Origin: Clostridium sp. CAG:440
GTDB lineage: Bacteria; Bacillota; Clostridia; TANB77; CAG-508
DNA length: 64,000 bases
Reading direction: 5' to 3'
NCBI GenBank assembly: GCA_000437215.1
Contig: FR898629.1
Location: 46,401 to 110,400, forward strand
This document shows, in pieces, positions 44,457-54,281 of this stretch. The position numbers were made by a program, and so were the translations under genes. Under the pieces are notes generated by a model. The model saw only the letters and a program-made list of their open reading frames with translations. It was not told the DNA's origin and did no database searches. How positions within the stretch are numbered: the first letter of the stretch is position 1; every line of letters starts with the position of its first letter.

Positions 44457-45962
44457 CTATTTATATTGATTATCTACTTCTTTTAAAATTACATCATGTG
44501 CACTTCCTTCTGAAATACTTACATCAGAAACAAGTGTTAATCTAGCTTTTTCATGTAATTCAGGAATTGTAATACTTCCACAATTACACATTGTAGACTT
44601 AATTTTAGCAACTGTAATTGCTAAATTATCTTTTAGTCTTCCAGCATAAGGAATGTATGAGTCAACACCTTCTTCAAAAGAAAGTTTTTTATCTCCTCCC
44701 ATATCATATCTTTGCCAATTTCTTGCACGGTTTGAACCTTCTCCCCAATATTCTTTTACATAGCCATTTCCCTTTTTAATAATTCTTGTAGGGCTTTCGT
44801 CAAATCTTGCAAAATATCTTCCCATCATAACAAAATCTGCTCCTAAAGCTAATGCAATTGTAATATGATGATCATGAACTATACCTCCATCAGAACATAC
44901 AGGTATATATATTCCAGTTTCTTTAAAATACTCATCACGTGCAGCAACAACATCAATTAATGCTGAGGCTTGTCCTCTACCAATTCCTTTTGTTTCACGG
45001 GTTATACAAATAGAGCCTCCACCTACTCCAACTTTTATAAAATCTGCTCCAGCTTCTGCTAAATATCTAAATCCTTCTTTATCAACAACATTTCCTGCAC
45101 CTATTTTTACGCTATCTCCATATTTTTCACGTACAAAATCTATTGTATTTTTTTGCCATACAGAATATCCATCTGATGAATCCATACATATTAAATCGAC
45201 TCCTGCATCAACTAAAGCTGGTATTCTTTCTTCATAATCTCTTGTATTTATTCCTGCTCCAACAATATACCTTTTATCTTCATCTAGTAAAGATTCTGGA
45301 TTATTTTTTCTGTCCTCATAATCTTTTCTAAATACTAAATATTTTAATTTTTCTTCATCATCTAATATTGGTAAACAAGCTATTTTATTTCCCCATATTA
45401 TATCATTTGCTTCTCCCAAATTTACACCTTTTTTTGTGTATATTACTTTTTCTTTTGGTGTCATATATTTATCTATTGGATCATCTAAGTTTGCTCTAGA
45501 TATTCTATAATCTTTATCTGTAACTAATCCTAAAAATTTTCCATGTGCTGTTCCATCATCAGTAACCATAACTGTTGAATGGCCTGTTTGTCTAATCAAT
45601 TCTATAACATCTTTTAATGGTGTTCCAATTTTTACATTTGAGTCACTTATTACAAACCCAGCTTTATGTTTTTTTACATGTCTAACCATATTTGCTTGTG
45701 ATTCTATTGATTGTGCTCCATAAATAAATGCCACTCCACCTTCACGTGCAAGTGCAATTCCCATTTCTTCCCCTGATACTGATTGCATTATTGCAGATAC
45801 CATTGGCACATTTGCATAATATTTTGCTTCTTCTCCTTTTTTATATTTTACAAGTGGTGTTTTTAATGATACATTTGATGGTATACATCTTTCATCTGTT
45901 AAATTTGGTAATAATAAAAATTCATTAAATGTTCTTGATATATCTTTTAATATAGTACTCAT
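44457..45962 (-). CDS. guaB: IMP dehydrogenase
   Basis: 501 residues. The two CBS domains (about 95-225) interrupt a TIM barrel; the catalytic Cys lies in KVGVGGGSICITRE, with SDGGIVHDHHITIALALGADFVMMGR and a later YMMGG-like MGGDKKLSFEEGV loop. It oxidises IMP to XMP, the first committed step to GMP, and is divergent to guaA, which starts about 170 bases away. The two genes complete guanine synthesis. Confidence 0.92.
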   Translation of the reverse strand: MSTILKDISRTFNEFLLLPNLTDERCIPSNVSLKTPLVKYKKGEEAKYYANVPMVSAIMQSVSGEEMGIALAREGGVAFIYGAQSIESQANMVRHVKKHKAGFVISDSNVKIGTPLKDVIELIRQTGHSTVMVTDDGTAHGKFLGLVTDKDYRISRANLDDPIDKYMTPKEKVIYTKKGVNLGEANDIIWGNKIACLPILDDEEKLKYLVFRKDYEDRKNNPESLLDEDKRYIVGAGINTRDYEERIPALVDAGVDLICMDSSDGYSVWQKNTIDFVREKYGDSVKIGAGNVVDKEGFRYLAEAGADFIKVGVGGGSICITRETKGIGRGQASALIDVVAARDEYFKETGIYIPVCSDGGIVHDHHITIALALGADFVMMGRYFARFDESPTRIIKKGNGYVKEYWGEGSNRARNWQRYDMGGDKKLSFEEGVDSYIPYAGRLKDNLAITVAKIKSTMCNCGSITIPELHEKARLTLVSDVSISEGSAHDVILKEVDNQYK

Positions 45963-46134
45963 TTATAACTCTCTCCTATTCTACATATTTTTACAAAATT
46001 ATACTATATCATTAATTTTTTGTAAACACTTTCCTTTTATTAAAATTTATGTTAGTATAAATTCACCATATAATTCATAGTATATATATTTATAACTATG
46101 AAAGATATTGGGAAACTACTACGGAGGTAAAAAA

Positions 46135-47673
46135 ATGAAAAATAATGAATTAATTTTAATTTTAGATTTTGGTGGTCAATACAATCAATTAATTGCAAGA
46201 CGTGTTAGAGAATGTAATGTTTATTCAGAAGTTGTTCCATTTGATATATCAATAGATAAAATTAAAGAAAAAAATCCAAAGGGAATTATCTTTACAGGTG
46301 GACCTGCAAGCGTTTATGGTGAAGATTCACCAAAATGTAATAAAGAAATTTTTGAACTCGGAATTCCTGTACTTGGTATATGTTATGGCATGCAACTTAT
46401 GACATATACATTAGGTGGAAAAGTTGAAAGAGCAAACAAACGTGAATATGGAGTTATAGATGTTAATATAAATAATTCTTCATTACTATTTGGCGGTTTT
46501 GAAAAAACAAATAAATTTTTAATGAGTCACACAGATTATGTAGAAACTTTACCTGAAGGTTTTGAAAATATCGGTTCTACATCATCTTGTCCAAATGCCG
46601 CAATAGAAAATGTTTCAAAAAAACTATATGGTATACAATTTCATCCAGAAGTTAATAACTCTGTTAATGGAACATTAGTTATAAAAAACTTTTTATACAA
46701 TATATGTAATTGCAAAGGCGACTGGCAAATATCATCATTTGTAGATGAAAGCATAAAAAATTTAAAACAAAAAATTGGTAACAAAAAAGCATTATGTGCT
46801 TTATCTGGTGGTGTTGATTCTTCTGTTGCTGCCGTTCTTTTAAGTAAAGCTATTGGAAAAAATTTAACATGCATTTTTGTTGACCATGGTCTTCTTCGTA
46901 AAAATGAAGGTGATGAGGTTGAAGAAATATTTAGAAATCAATTTGATATTAATTTAATTAGAGTAAATGCTAAAGATAGATTTTTGGCTAAACTTGCTGG
47001 CGTAACTGACCCAGAAACAAAAAGAAAAATAATTGGTGAAGAATTTATAAGAGTTTTTGAAGAAGAAGCTAAAAAAATTGGAACTGTAGACTTTTTGGTT
47101 CAAGGAACTATTTACCCTGATGTAATAGAAAGCGGTTTAGGAAAAAGTTCTGTAATTAAAAGTCATCATAATGTTGGCGGTCTTCCTGACTATGTTGATT
47201 TTAAAGAAATTGTTGAACCTTTAAGAAATCTTTTTAAAGATGAAGTTAGAAAAACTGGTTTAGAATTAGGTATTCCAGAAAATTTAGTATTTAGACAACC
47301 ATTCCCAGGTCCAGGACTTGCAATACGTATAATTGGAGACATTACAGATGACAAGCTAAATATATTAAAAGATGCAGATAGTATTTTTAGAGAAGAAATT
47401 GCAAATTTTGGTCTTCATAAATCTATAAATCAATATTTTGCTGTACTTACTAATTTAAAATCTGTTGGTGTTATGGGTGATGAAAGAACCTATGACTATA
47501 CAATTGCTCTTCGTGCTGTTGAAACAACAGATTTTATGACAGGTATTTGGAGTAAAATTCCATATGAAGTTTTAGAAAAAGTTTCTAGCAGAATTGTAAA
47601 TGAAGTAAAACATGTTAATCGTGTTGTTTATGATATAACTTCAAAGCCACCGGCAACAATAGAATGGGAGTAA
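46135..47673 (+). CDS. guaA: GMP synthase (glutamine-hydrolysing)
   Basis: 512 residues from ATG 46135, with GGAGG 9 bases upstream. GATase class I with GICYGMQ (nucleophile Cys), FHPE, then ATP-pyrophosphatase with ALSGGVDSSVAA and the dimer domain with PFPGPGLAIRIIGD. Converts XMP to GMP. CGG triplets present are split over codons (ATC GGT, GGC GGT, CTC GGA) and none is in frame, as expected for a native gene. Confidence 0.96.
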   Translation: MKNNELILILDFGGQYNQLIARRVRECNVYSEVVPFDISIDKIKEKNPKGIIFTGGPASVYGEDSPKCNKEIFELGIPVLGICYGMQLMTYTLGGKVERANKREYGVIDVNINNSSLLFGGFEKTNKFLMSHTDYVETLPEGFENIGSTSSCPNAAIENVSKKLYGIQFHPEVNNSVNGTLVIKNFLYNICNCKGDWQISSFVDESIKNLKQKIGNKKALCALSGGVDSSVAAVLLSKAIGKNLTCIFVDHGLLRKNEGDEVEEIFRNQFDINLIRVNAKDRFLAKLAGVTDPETKRKIIGEEFIRVFEEEAKKIGTVDFLVQGTIYPDVIESGLGKSSVIKSHHNVGGLPDYVDFKEIVEPLRNLFKDEVRKTGLELGIPENLVFRQPFPGPGLAIRIIGDITDDKLNILKDADSIFREEIANFGLHKSINQYFAVLTNLKSVGVMGDERTYDYTIALRAVETTDFMTGIWSKIPYEVLEKVSSRIVNEVKHVNRVVYDITSKPPATIEWE

Positions 47674-47685
47674 AATTTATTAAAA

Positions 47686-47811
47686 TATGCAGTTATAATT
47701 ATTATATTCTTCCCAGGGCTCCCCATTATAAGAAAATGTAATTCGTACCTCATACATTTTCTAAAACGGTCCCCACTTGCCCTTCACAGAATATATAATT
47801 ATAACTGTATA
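47686..47811. other. Structured intergenic element with nested inverted repeats
   Basis: Outer arms AGTTATAATTATTATATTCT (47691-47710) and a near reverse complement (47788-47810) bracket an inner perfect hairpin GAAAATGTA/TACATTTTC (47732-47740, 47753-47761). About 126 bases, between convergent genes. Possibly a small MITE-like element, a double terminator or a structured RNA. Confidence 0.45.
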
Positions 47812-47824
47812 TTTTTATTATAAT

Positions 47825-48922
47825 TTATCTTTTATCAAAAATTGTTTTCATTACTCCCCCATCTATTAAGCTTGCAAAAACATTTTTTAATATTATTAAA
47901 ATTATTGGTCCTGCAAGTAGTCCTAAAATTCCCCAAACTTTAAATCCTGTATACATTGCAATTAAAGTAAAAATTGGATGTACGCCTATATGCTTGCTAA
48001 CCAGCCTTGGCTCCAAAAATTGTCTTGCTGTAGACATTATAATTAACAAAACAATAATTGCAATTCCCAAAACCAAATCTCCATTTAGTCCACAAATTAT
48101 TGCCCATGGTACCATTACAGTTCCAGAACCTAAAATTGGAAGTGCATCAACAAAACCTATAAATATTGCCATTAGTAATGGGTATTCTACATTTAGTCCT
48201 ACTATTTTAAATAAATATAATCCTATAAGTGATATTACAAAAGATACAAGTATTAAAGTAGCTTCTGCTTTTAAATATCCTCCTAATGTTTTTATCAAAT
48301 CTCTTAAATGTTTTCCTACTCTTTTTACCCAAAGTGATGGTATATGATGCTCTACTTGATCCAAAATGTAAACTTTATCTACACATATAAAATATAGTGC
48401 CATAACTGTTATTACAAAATATATTGATATTTCTGGAATAGAAGTAACTACCCCTATTAACCCATTTAAAAACTCTCTTACCCAAATAGATATAGAATTT
48501 AATATTCCACCTGTTGAATCTTGCAATATACCCAATACTTCATTTGGAACTTTTATTTTATCAAAATCAAATGATGTTATAAAACTTTGAAATTTACTAT
48601 ATGCTTTGTCAAAATAGAAATTTAAACCTTGAAGTAAATTTGATGCTTCTGAAAACAGTGTAATTATTCCCCATATTAGGCTTCCTAAAATAATTACAGA
48701 TACAATTACAAATATTATTATAGAGCTTGTCTTTCTCGTAAATTTTGTTTTTCTCATTATTAACCTAATTAATGGTTCTATTATTAAAGATATTATAAAA
48801 GCCACTAAAAAAGGCATATAAAAAATTGATAATTTAAACGCCAAAAATAGTCCAACTATTGTAAATACTACATATAAAATTCTTCTAAAGACCCTTGTCC
48901 AATATGACATGTCAACAATCAT
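47825..48922 (-). CDS. AI-2E/YtvI-family transporter
   Basis: 365 residues from ATG 48922 (AGGGAG upstream). Seven to eight helices: FLAFKLSIFYMPFLVAFIISLIIEPL, a long linker, then YFVITVMALYFICV, ILVSFVISLIGLYLFKIVGL and GILGLLAGPIILIILKNVFA. Family members export autoinducers or act as antiporters, or work in sporulation (YtvI). The exact role is unknown. Confidence 0.8.
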   Translation of the reverse strand: MIVDMSYWTRVFRRILYVVFTIVGLFLAFKLSIFYMPFLVAFIISLIIEPLIRLIMRKTKFTRKTSSIIIFVIVSVIILGSLIWGIITLFSEASNLLQGLNFYFDKAYSKFQSFITSFDFDKIKVPNEVLGILQDSTGGILNSISIWVREFLNGLIGVVTSIPEISIYFVITVMALYFICVDKVYILDQVEHHIPSLWVKRVGKHLRDLIKTLGGYLKAEATLILVSFVISLIGLYLFKIVGLNVEYPLLMAIFIGFVDALPILGSGTVMVPWAIICGLNGDLVLGIAIIVLLIIMSTARQFLEPRLVSKHIGVHPIFTLIAMYTGFKVWGILGLLAGPIILIILKNVFASLIDGGVMKTIFDKR

Positions 48923-49019
48923 AATTTTCTCCCTTATTTTAATATGTATAAAATAGACAATGATTTTTGACAATCAATGTCTTGTTCATTGTCTATTATA
49001 TTCTTTTGTTTAGGTTTTA

Positions 49020-49469
49020 TTACTCAGCATTTTTTGTTTGACCATTACAATCACAAATATTTGCTATTGTAGTACATACTTCATTTTTACCTATTTGATT
49101 ATCATGGTTTGCTAAATTTCCTATAGTTAAAATTCCTATAACCTGATTTTTTTCATTACATACAGGTAATCTTCTTATTTGGTTATTTGCCATTTTAGTT
49201 TCTACATTGCTTACTTCTTCATCTTGCTTACATGTGCATACATTTGTACTCATTATATCACTTACTTTTGTGCTTTTTACATCTTTATCACAAGCAATTG
49301 CTCTTAAAATTATATCTCTGTCAGTTAATATTCCACATATGCAATTATTACTATCACATACTGGAACACATCCTATATGATTGTTACACATAACTTTTGC
49401 AACATTTTCAACATTATCTTCTGGTTTAACACAGCAAACATCATTACACATACATTCATTAACTTTCAT
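49020..49469 (-). CDS. Two-CBS-domain protein, Cys-rich
   Basis: 149 residues from ATG 49469 (AAAGGTGG upstream). Two CBS repeats: MCNDVCCVKPEDNVENVAKVM to GILTDRDIILRAIA, and VSDIMSTNVCTCKQDEEVSN to GILTIGNLA. It is unusual for its 15 or so cysteines (MCNDVCC, CVPVCD, NCICG, CDCNG), which suggests metal or redox binding. CBS pairs bind adenylates; partner unknown. Confidence 0.8.
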   Translation of the reverse strand: MKVNECMCNDVCCVKPEDNVENVAKVMCNNHIGCVPVCDSNNCICGILTDRDIILRAIACDKDVKSTKVSDIMSTNVCTCKQDEEVSNVETKMANNQIRRLPVCNEKNQVIGILTIGNLANHDNQIGKNEVCTTIANICDCNGQTKNAE

Positions 49470-49591
49470 TACTTTACCACCTTTCAAAATTTTCATATAT
49501 TTATTTTTCGCATTTTTTATTTTATTATTCAAATTTAAATTAACAAAAAAACTAAAAAATTCCATTTTTGAAACTTTTTAGTTTTTCATTT

Positions 49592-51304
49592 TTATTTATT
49601 TAATTCTTCTTTTATAACTTCCCATACCTCTGGATTTTCTCTGTCTTTAGCCCACTCAGCAACTCCTGCTAAATTATTGCTTGATATTAGTGATAATTTT
49701 GCTTTTATAGATTCTATATCTTCAATCCACATTTTTTTGGTTTTTCCATTTTCTTCATATTCAACGTAATTTTGTTTTAGTTCATCATCCCATTTTTTAT
49801 CAACATTATCTGGTAAAACATTGTCTACATTTTTCATGTTTACTACTTTACCACTTGCCTTTCCATCACTATTTTCTGTCCATAATACAGTATAAAATGG
49901 TACAGCAAGTATTATTTTTTTAGAGTCTATTTCTTCTGTTTTTAAAAATTTATTTAAGCTTAAATTTACCCAATTATAGCCTGCAGTTGTTCCTGATTTT
50001 GTGCTTGATGAACTTGTTTGATCATATGCCATAAATACTATATAATCTGCAACATGTCCAATTACATTTCTGTCAAAACATAAAGACCATGTTTCTCCGC
50101 CATCTGGTGCTGTTACATCAACAGATATTACTAATCCCATTTCTTTAATTCTTGGTGTTAACTCTATTATAAATCTTGAATACATGTCTTTATCTTCTTT
50201 TTTCATATTTTCGAAATCTATATTTATTCCATCTAAATTATATTTAACACATGCATTTACAATCTTTTCTATTAGTTCTTGTCTTTTTTCATAACTATTC
50301 ATAATTTCAGAAGTCACATTTAACATATTTTCTTCAAAAGAATTTGATACCATTGCCCATACCTTGTAGTCATTATCATGTGCCCATGTTATATATTGTT
50401 TTCCTCTTTCTCCAACATTTTCTTGGAAGTTTCCTTTTGAATCTATATAGAAAAATGAAGGTGATACAACATTTACACCATCTATTGTTGTTCCACTTCT
50501 GTCAGGTGCTTTAGCATATTGTGAAAAATAATCCCATACCAAATTTATTTTTCCGTCTATTTGTTTTTCTTCTTGCATATTTTCTCTTATTGTAACTTCA
50601 TTTACTAAATTTTTACTTTTTATAAATCCTACTTTTCCATTTTCTGTTCTTATTTTTGTCCATCCATCATCTGTTTTTGAAACTACAACTACATAGCTTC
50701 CTTTTTTTACTCTATCTATTGTTTTTGCTATAAACTTTGTTGTCGCCTTTATAGCAGAGTCTGATGAAACCATAGCCTTTTTTTGTTCTTTAGATGTTGA
50801 ATCTATTGTTATAACTTTTGATTCTTTTATATTTTGTATTTCAATTCCATAAACATCTTTCATTTCTGATATTGGTAAATATATGGTATCATCTACTTTT
50901 TTTGCATTTGCATATATTTTTTGGTCTGAACCATTAATATTTATTGTGTTTCCTTCAAAACCAATACTTGCTATTTTTTTGTCATATGTTGTTATTATTT
51001 TATTATTTTCTTTTTCTTCATAAATATATTTGTCAAAAAAATTTGCAATATCTTGTTTTGATAAATATATAATATCATTTTCTATTAATATATCATTTTT
51101 TAAATTAGATGTTATATTATTGTTATTTATTACCAAATTAGTTTTTTCATTTTTATCAAGTATTATAAAGTCATTTGCAATATATGCAATAATTGCAAGT
51201 ATAATTATTGCAACTATTATTATAAATCTTTTTATGATTTTTTTCTTCTTTTTTTCTATTTGTTCCTTTGTCATTGGTTCTTTACTTCTTCTTCCTCTTT
51301 TCAT
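49592..51304 (-). CDS. Membrane-anchored GH18-like protein with SH3b domain
   Basis: 570 residues. An N-terminal helix (FIIIVAIIILAIIAYIANDFII), a copper-amine-oxidase-N-like region (IYANAKKVDDTIYLPISEMKDVYGI), an SH3b repeat (KKGSYVVVVSKTDDGWTKIRTENGKVGFIKSK), then a GH18 barrel with the catalytic DxxDxDxE region in YNLDGINIDFENMKKED and MAYDQT near the end. Similar to spore-cortex/germination YaaH/YdhD-like or chitinase-like proteins; acts at the cell wall or spore. Zero-frame CGG is absent. Confidence 0.82.
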   Translation of the reverse strand: MKRGRRSKEPMTKEQIEKKKKKIIKRFIIIVAIIILAIIAYIANDFIILDKNEKTNLVINNNNITSNLKNDILIENDIIYLSKQDIANFFDKYIYEEKENNKIITTYDKKIASIGFEGNTININGSDQKIYANAKKVDDTIYLPISEMKDVYGIEIQNIKESKVITIDSTSKEQKKAMVSSDSAIKATTKFIAKTIDRVKKGSYVVVVSKTDDGWTKIRTENGKVGFIKSKNLVNEVTIRENMQEEKQIDGKINLVWDYFSQYAKAPDRSGTTIDGVNVVSPSFFYIDSKGNFQENVGERGKQYITWAHDNDYKVWAMVSNSFEENMLNVTSEIMNSYEKRQELIEKIVNACVKYNLDGINIDFENMKKEDKDMYSRFIIELTPRIKEMGLVISVDVTAPDGGETWSLCFDRNVIGHVADYIVFMAYDQTSSSSTKSGTTAGYNWVNLSLNKFLKTEEIDSKKIILAVPFYTVLWTENSDGKASGKVVNMKNVDNVLPDNVDKKWDDELKQNYVEYEENGKTKKMWIEDIESIKAKLSLISSNNLAGVAEWAKDRENPEVWEVIKEELNK

Positions 51305-51366
51305 CTTTTTTCTCCTTATTGTTTTATTTTTTATACTATATCATAAAATCTTTTTTTAGAAAATAG

Positions 51367-51398
51367 AAAAGATGAAAAAATTTTATTTTTTCATCTTT
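51367..51398 (-). terminator. Terminator of the metal ATPase operon
   Basis: AAAAGATGAAAAAA and TTTTTCATCTTT arms, 60 bases after the stop of the ATPase gene. Confidence 0.7.
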
Positions 51399-51457
51399 AT
51401 TTTTGGCTAGAATTACAGTTTTAATTATATATTTTGCAAATAAAAAATTTTTATAAA

Positions 51458-53530
51458 TTATTTTAAAATTCTAATTGTATTTAGTATTGTAATTAATGTT
51501 GTTCCAACATCTGCAAATACTGCTTCCCACATATCTGCTATTCCAAATACACTTAATAAAAGTATAGCCAATTTCACACCTATTGCAAATGTTAAATTTT
51601 GTTTTATAATTCTATTTGTCTTTTTAGAAATTGATATTGCCTCTGGTATTTTATCTAGTTCATCTGTCATTATAACAACATCTGATGCCTCAATTGCAGA
51701 ATTTGATCCTATTCCTCCCATTGAAATTCCTAAATCTGCTCTTGCTAAAACAGGGCTATCATTTATTCCATCTCCCACAAATGCAACTAATCTTTCATCT
51801 TTTTTATTACTTAATACTTTTTCTAATTCATTGTATTTATCTGTTGGTAACATTTCGGCTTTTACTTCATTAATGCCTGCTTGTTTTGCAATTTTATTTG
51901 CAACTTCGCTCTTATCTCCTGTAAACATTTTTGTATTTATTCCTAGTTTTTTTAATTTTTCAATTGCAATTTTTGCATCTTTTTTAATTTCATCTGCAAG
52001 TACAATATTTCCAACTGTTTTATCATTTATGCTTAAATATAGGACAGTATCTTCATTATTTAATTTTTTATTATTTCCTGCAAATTCTTCATTTCCTATT
52101 TTTATTTGTTTTCCTTCAATTTCATATTGTAGTCCTTTTCCAGATACTTCCTTAAAATTAATTACATTTTTTGTATCTATATTAGAACCTGCTTTTTTCA
52201 ATATTGACTTTGCAATTGGATGGTTTGAAAAACTTTCTCCCATTGCAAAATAATTTAATATTTCTTCTTCACTATAGTTACTGTCTAAGGCATTAATTTG
52301 TGAAACTTCAAAACTTCCTGTAGTAATTGTTCCTGTTTTGTCAAAAACAACAGTTCCAATATCTTTCAATCCATCTAAATAGTCACTTCCCTTTACTAAA
52401 ATTCCTCTTTTAGAAGACTTACCAATTCCAGAAAAATAACTTAATGGTACAGATATAGCAATAGAACATGGACATGATATTACTAAGAAAATTAATGCTT
52501 TATATATACTTTGGCTATATGTTACATCTTTAAATATTAGTGGCATAAATATTGCAACAATTACTGCAAGCCCCATTACAACTGGTGTATATATTTTTGC
52601 AGCTTTGGCAACAAAATTTTCTGTTTTAGCTTTTTTGTCTGTTGCATTTTCCACCATGTTTAATATTTGATTAACTGTACTATTTTCATATACTTCTTCA
52701 ACCTCAATTTCTATTAACCCTTGAGCATTTATACTTCCAGAAAGTACCTTATCATCCTTTTTTACTTTAACTAATTTACTTTCTCCTGTTAATGCAGAAT
52801 TATCAAGTTCTGCAGTTCCACTAATTACTTTTCCATCTAGTGGTATTTTTTCACCTGCTTTTACAACTATAATATCTCCTATTTTTACCTCATCTGGCAA
52901 AACTTTTTTTACATCATCATTTATTTTTATATTAGCATATTCTGGCTTAATATCCATTAAACTTGAAATTGATTTTCTTGTTTTGCTTACTGCTCTTGCT
53001 TCCAATATTTTTCCAATTTCATATAAAGTAATTACCATTACGCCTTCCATACCTTTTCCAACTAAATATGCTCCAATAGATGATACAACAATTAAAGTAT
53101 TTTCATCTAAAACTTTATTTTTTGTAACCTGTTTAAATCCTTTTACTGCTGTTCTAGAAAGTAATATTATTAATGAAACAACAGTACAAATATTACATAC
53201 TAAATCTCCAAAATTGCCATACATTCCTATTAAAAATATTGCAAGCCCTAAAATTAATCTTATTATATCAAAACCATTTCTTTGAGTATCTTCTTTTTCT
53301 TTTCCTTCATCTAAAACTTCTACTTCGGGTTCTAAGCTTGTAACAATTTTAACAATTTCTTCTTTTACGCCATCTTTTTTATCTGTTTTAAATGACAATT
53401 TTAATGTAGAAAAATTAACATTAACATCCTCATATCCTTCTGTTTTAGCAATTTTATCTTCTATTTTTTTTGCACAATTTGCGCAATCTAATCCATATAA
53501 TATATATTTATAACTCTTCAATATGTTCAC
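51458..53530 (-). CDS. Heavy-metal P-type ATPase (Cd/Zn/Co class)
   Basis: 690 residues. An N-terminal HMA domain with GLDCANCAKKIE, TGES loop in DNSALTGESK, the membrane CPC motif in ISCPCSIAISVPL, DKTGT phosphorylation site, MFTGDKSEVA and GDGINDSPVLARADLG. The CPC and the ArsR partner indicate export of soft divalent ions such as Zn, Cd or Pb. GTG 53530 overlaps the regulator's stop; a TTG at 53521 is an alternative. Native composition. Confidence 0.88.
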   Translation of the reverse strand: MNILKSYKYILYGLDCANCAKKIEDKIAKTEGYEDVNVNFSTLKLSFKTDKKDGVKEEIVKIVTSLEPEVEVLDEGKEKEDTQRNGFDIIRLILGLAIFLIGMYGNFGDLVCNICTVVSLIILLSRTAVKGFKQVTKNKVLDENTLIVVSSIGAYLVGKGMEGVMVITLYEIGKILEARAVSKTRKSISSLMDIKPEYANIKINDDVKKVLPDEVKIGDIIVVKAGEKIPLDGKVISGTAELDNSALTGESKLVKVKKDDKVLSGSINAQGLIEIEVEEVYENSTVNQILNMVENATDKKAKTENFVAKAAKIYTPVVMGLAVIVAIFMPLIFKDVTYSQSIYKALIFLVISCPCSIAISVPLSYFSGIGKSSKRGILVKGSDYLDGLKDIGTVVFDKTGTITTGSFEVSQINALDSNYSEEEILNYFAMGESFSNHPIAKSILKKAGSNIDTKNVINFKEVSGKGLQYEIEGKQIKIGNEEFAGNNKKLNNEDTVLYLSINDKTVGNIVLADEIKKDAKIAIEKLKKLGINTKMFTGDKSEVANKIAKQAGINEVKAEMLPTDKYNELEKVLSNKKDERLVAFVGDGINDSPVLARADLGISMGGIGSNSAIEASDVVIMTDELDKIPEAISISKKTNRIIKQNLTFAIGVKLAILLLSVFGIADMWEAVFADVGTTLITILNTIRILK

Positions 53531-53861
53531 GACCTTTCTTTACTATTTGACTTATATGTTCATCATCTAAACTATAATAGACTACCTTACCTTCTTTTCT
53601 AAATTTCACAAGCTTTGCCTGTTTTAATATTCTAAGTTGATGAGATATTGCAGATTGGGTCGTTTTTACTATATTTGCTATATCACATACACAAAGCTCT
53701 TCTTCCATTAAAGCATATATTATTTTCATTCTTGTAGAATCTGCAAAAACCTTAAATAACTCTGCTAAATCATATATTATACTATCATCTGGCATTAAAC
53801 TAACAACTTTTTTTACATTTTCTTCATGAATTACTGTACATTCACATAAATTCTCTTCCAT
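53508..53861 (-). CDS. ArsR/CadC-family metal-responsive repressor
   Basis: 117 residues from ATG 53861, GGAGG upstream. Winged helix with FKVFADSTRMKIIYALMEEELCVCDIANIVKTTQSAISHQLRILK; the CVC pair and an N-terminal CEC give ArsR-type metal ligands. It overlaps the ATPase gene by 23 bases and has its operator just upstream, so it should repress the operon until metal binds. Confidence 0.88.
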   Translation of the reverse strand: MEENLCECTVIHEENVKKVVSLMPDDSIIYDLAELFKVFADSTRMKIIYALMEEELCVCDIANIVKTTQSAISHQLRILKQAKLVKFRKEGKVVYYSLDDEHISQIVKKGREHIEEL

Positions 53862-53886
53862 TATGATTCCTCCTTTTATTATATTT

Positions 53887-53908
53887 ATATGTGAGCAACT
53901 GTTCATAT
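53887..53908 (-). promoter_or_regulatory. ArsR/SmtB-type operator
   Basis: A 22-bp imperfect palindrome with ATATGWGAGCA and TGTTCATAT halves, matching TATATGAACA-type sites of the family, between the promoter elements and the repressor start. Confidence 0.65.
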
Positions 53909-53946
53909 GTTAATTTTATAACTACAATATTTTTTTGTCAATAGTT

Positions 53947-54111
53947 TTATAAAAAAATTTTAGACATTGGGACGGGGTTTTTGTCTTGTGGAGCTCTATT
54001 GTTTGTTAATCTTTTATTTTTAGAGTTATATCCATGTTGAAGAGCTGGTGCAGTTGATTTTGTTACTCCTGTTTTTCTTCCTTTTCTAACTAATTGATTA
54101 ATTGTTGGCAC
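53947..54111 (-). pseudogene. rpsL: 5' fragment of ribosomal protein S12 gene
   Basis: GTG 54111 after AGGAGGTG. The first 42 residues, MPTINQLVRKGRKTGVTKST, then APALQHGYNSKNKRLTNNRA and PQ, are the start of S12, with native spacing of its leader and promoter. Then the S12 sequence stops abruptly at a 29-bp repeat (53959-53987) that adds DKNPVPMSK and a stop. The remaining 80 or so residues of S12 are absent. A working rpsL must exist elsewhere. It is either an old partial duplication broken by an insertion or a misassembly junction. Confidence 0.7.
53959..53987. repeat. 29-bp interspersed repeat, copy 1
   Basis: TTTAGACATTGGGACGGGG plus the following ten bases, identical at 63871-63899. 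Ends AGACA and TGTCT can pair. Here it truncates the rpsL fragment. Confidence 0.7.
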
Positions 54112-54170
54112 TTAAATTTCACCTCCTATTTTTTATTTTATTTTATTAGCAATGTTTTTGTTAATAAAAC

Positions 54171-54248
54171 AAACCGCTACGGATTCACGCAATACGCGTA
54201 ATTTATCGTAACGGTTTATATTGTATCATTTTTAGCTTAATTAGTCAA
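54171..54248 (-). promoter_or_regulatory. rpsL promoter and structured leader
   Basis: TTGACT (54248-54243), 17 bases, TACAAT (54225-54220), followed by a hairpin with AAACCG-TACG and CGTA-CGGTTT arms (54171-54217) and an inner TTACGC/GCGTGA stem. A ribosomal-protein leader retained upstream of the broken gene. Confidence 0.6.
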
Positions 54249-54280
54249 GAAAAACTTGGAAAATTTCCAAGTTTTTCTTA
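54249..54280. terminator. Palindromic terminator of the coiled-coil gene
   Basis: AGAAAAACTTGGAAA with TTTCCAAGTTTTTCT, adjacent to the stop at 54282. Confidence 0.8.
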
Positions 54281-54281
54281 A

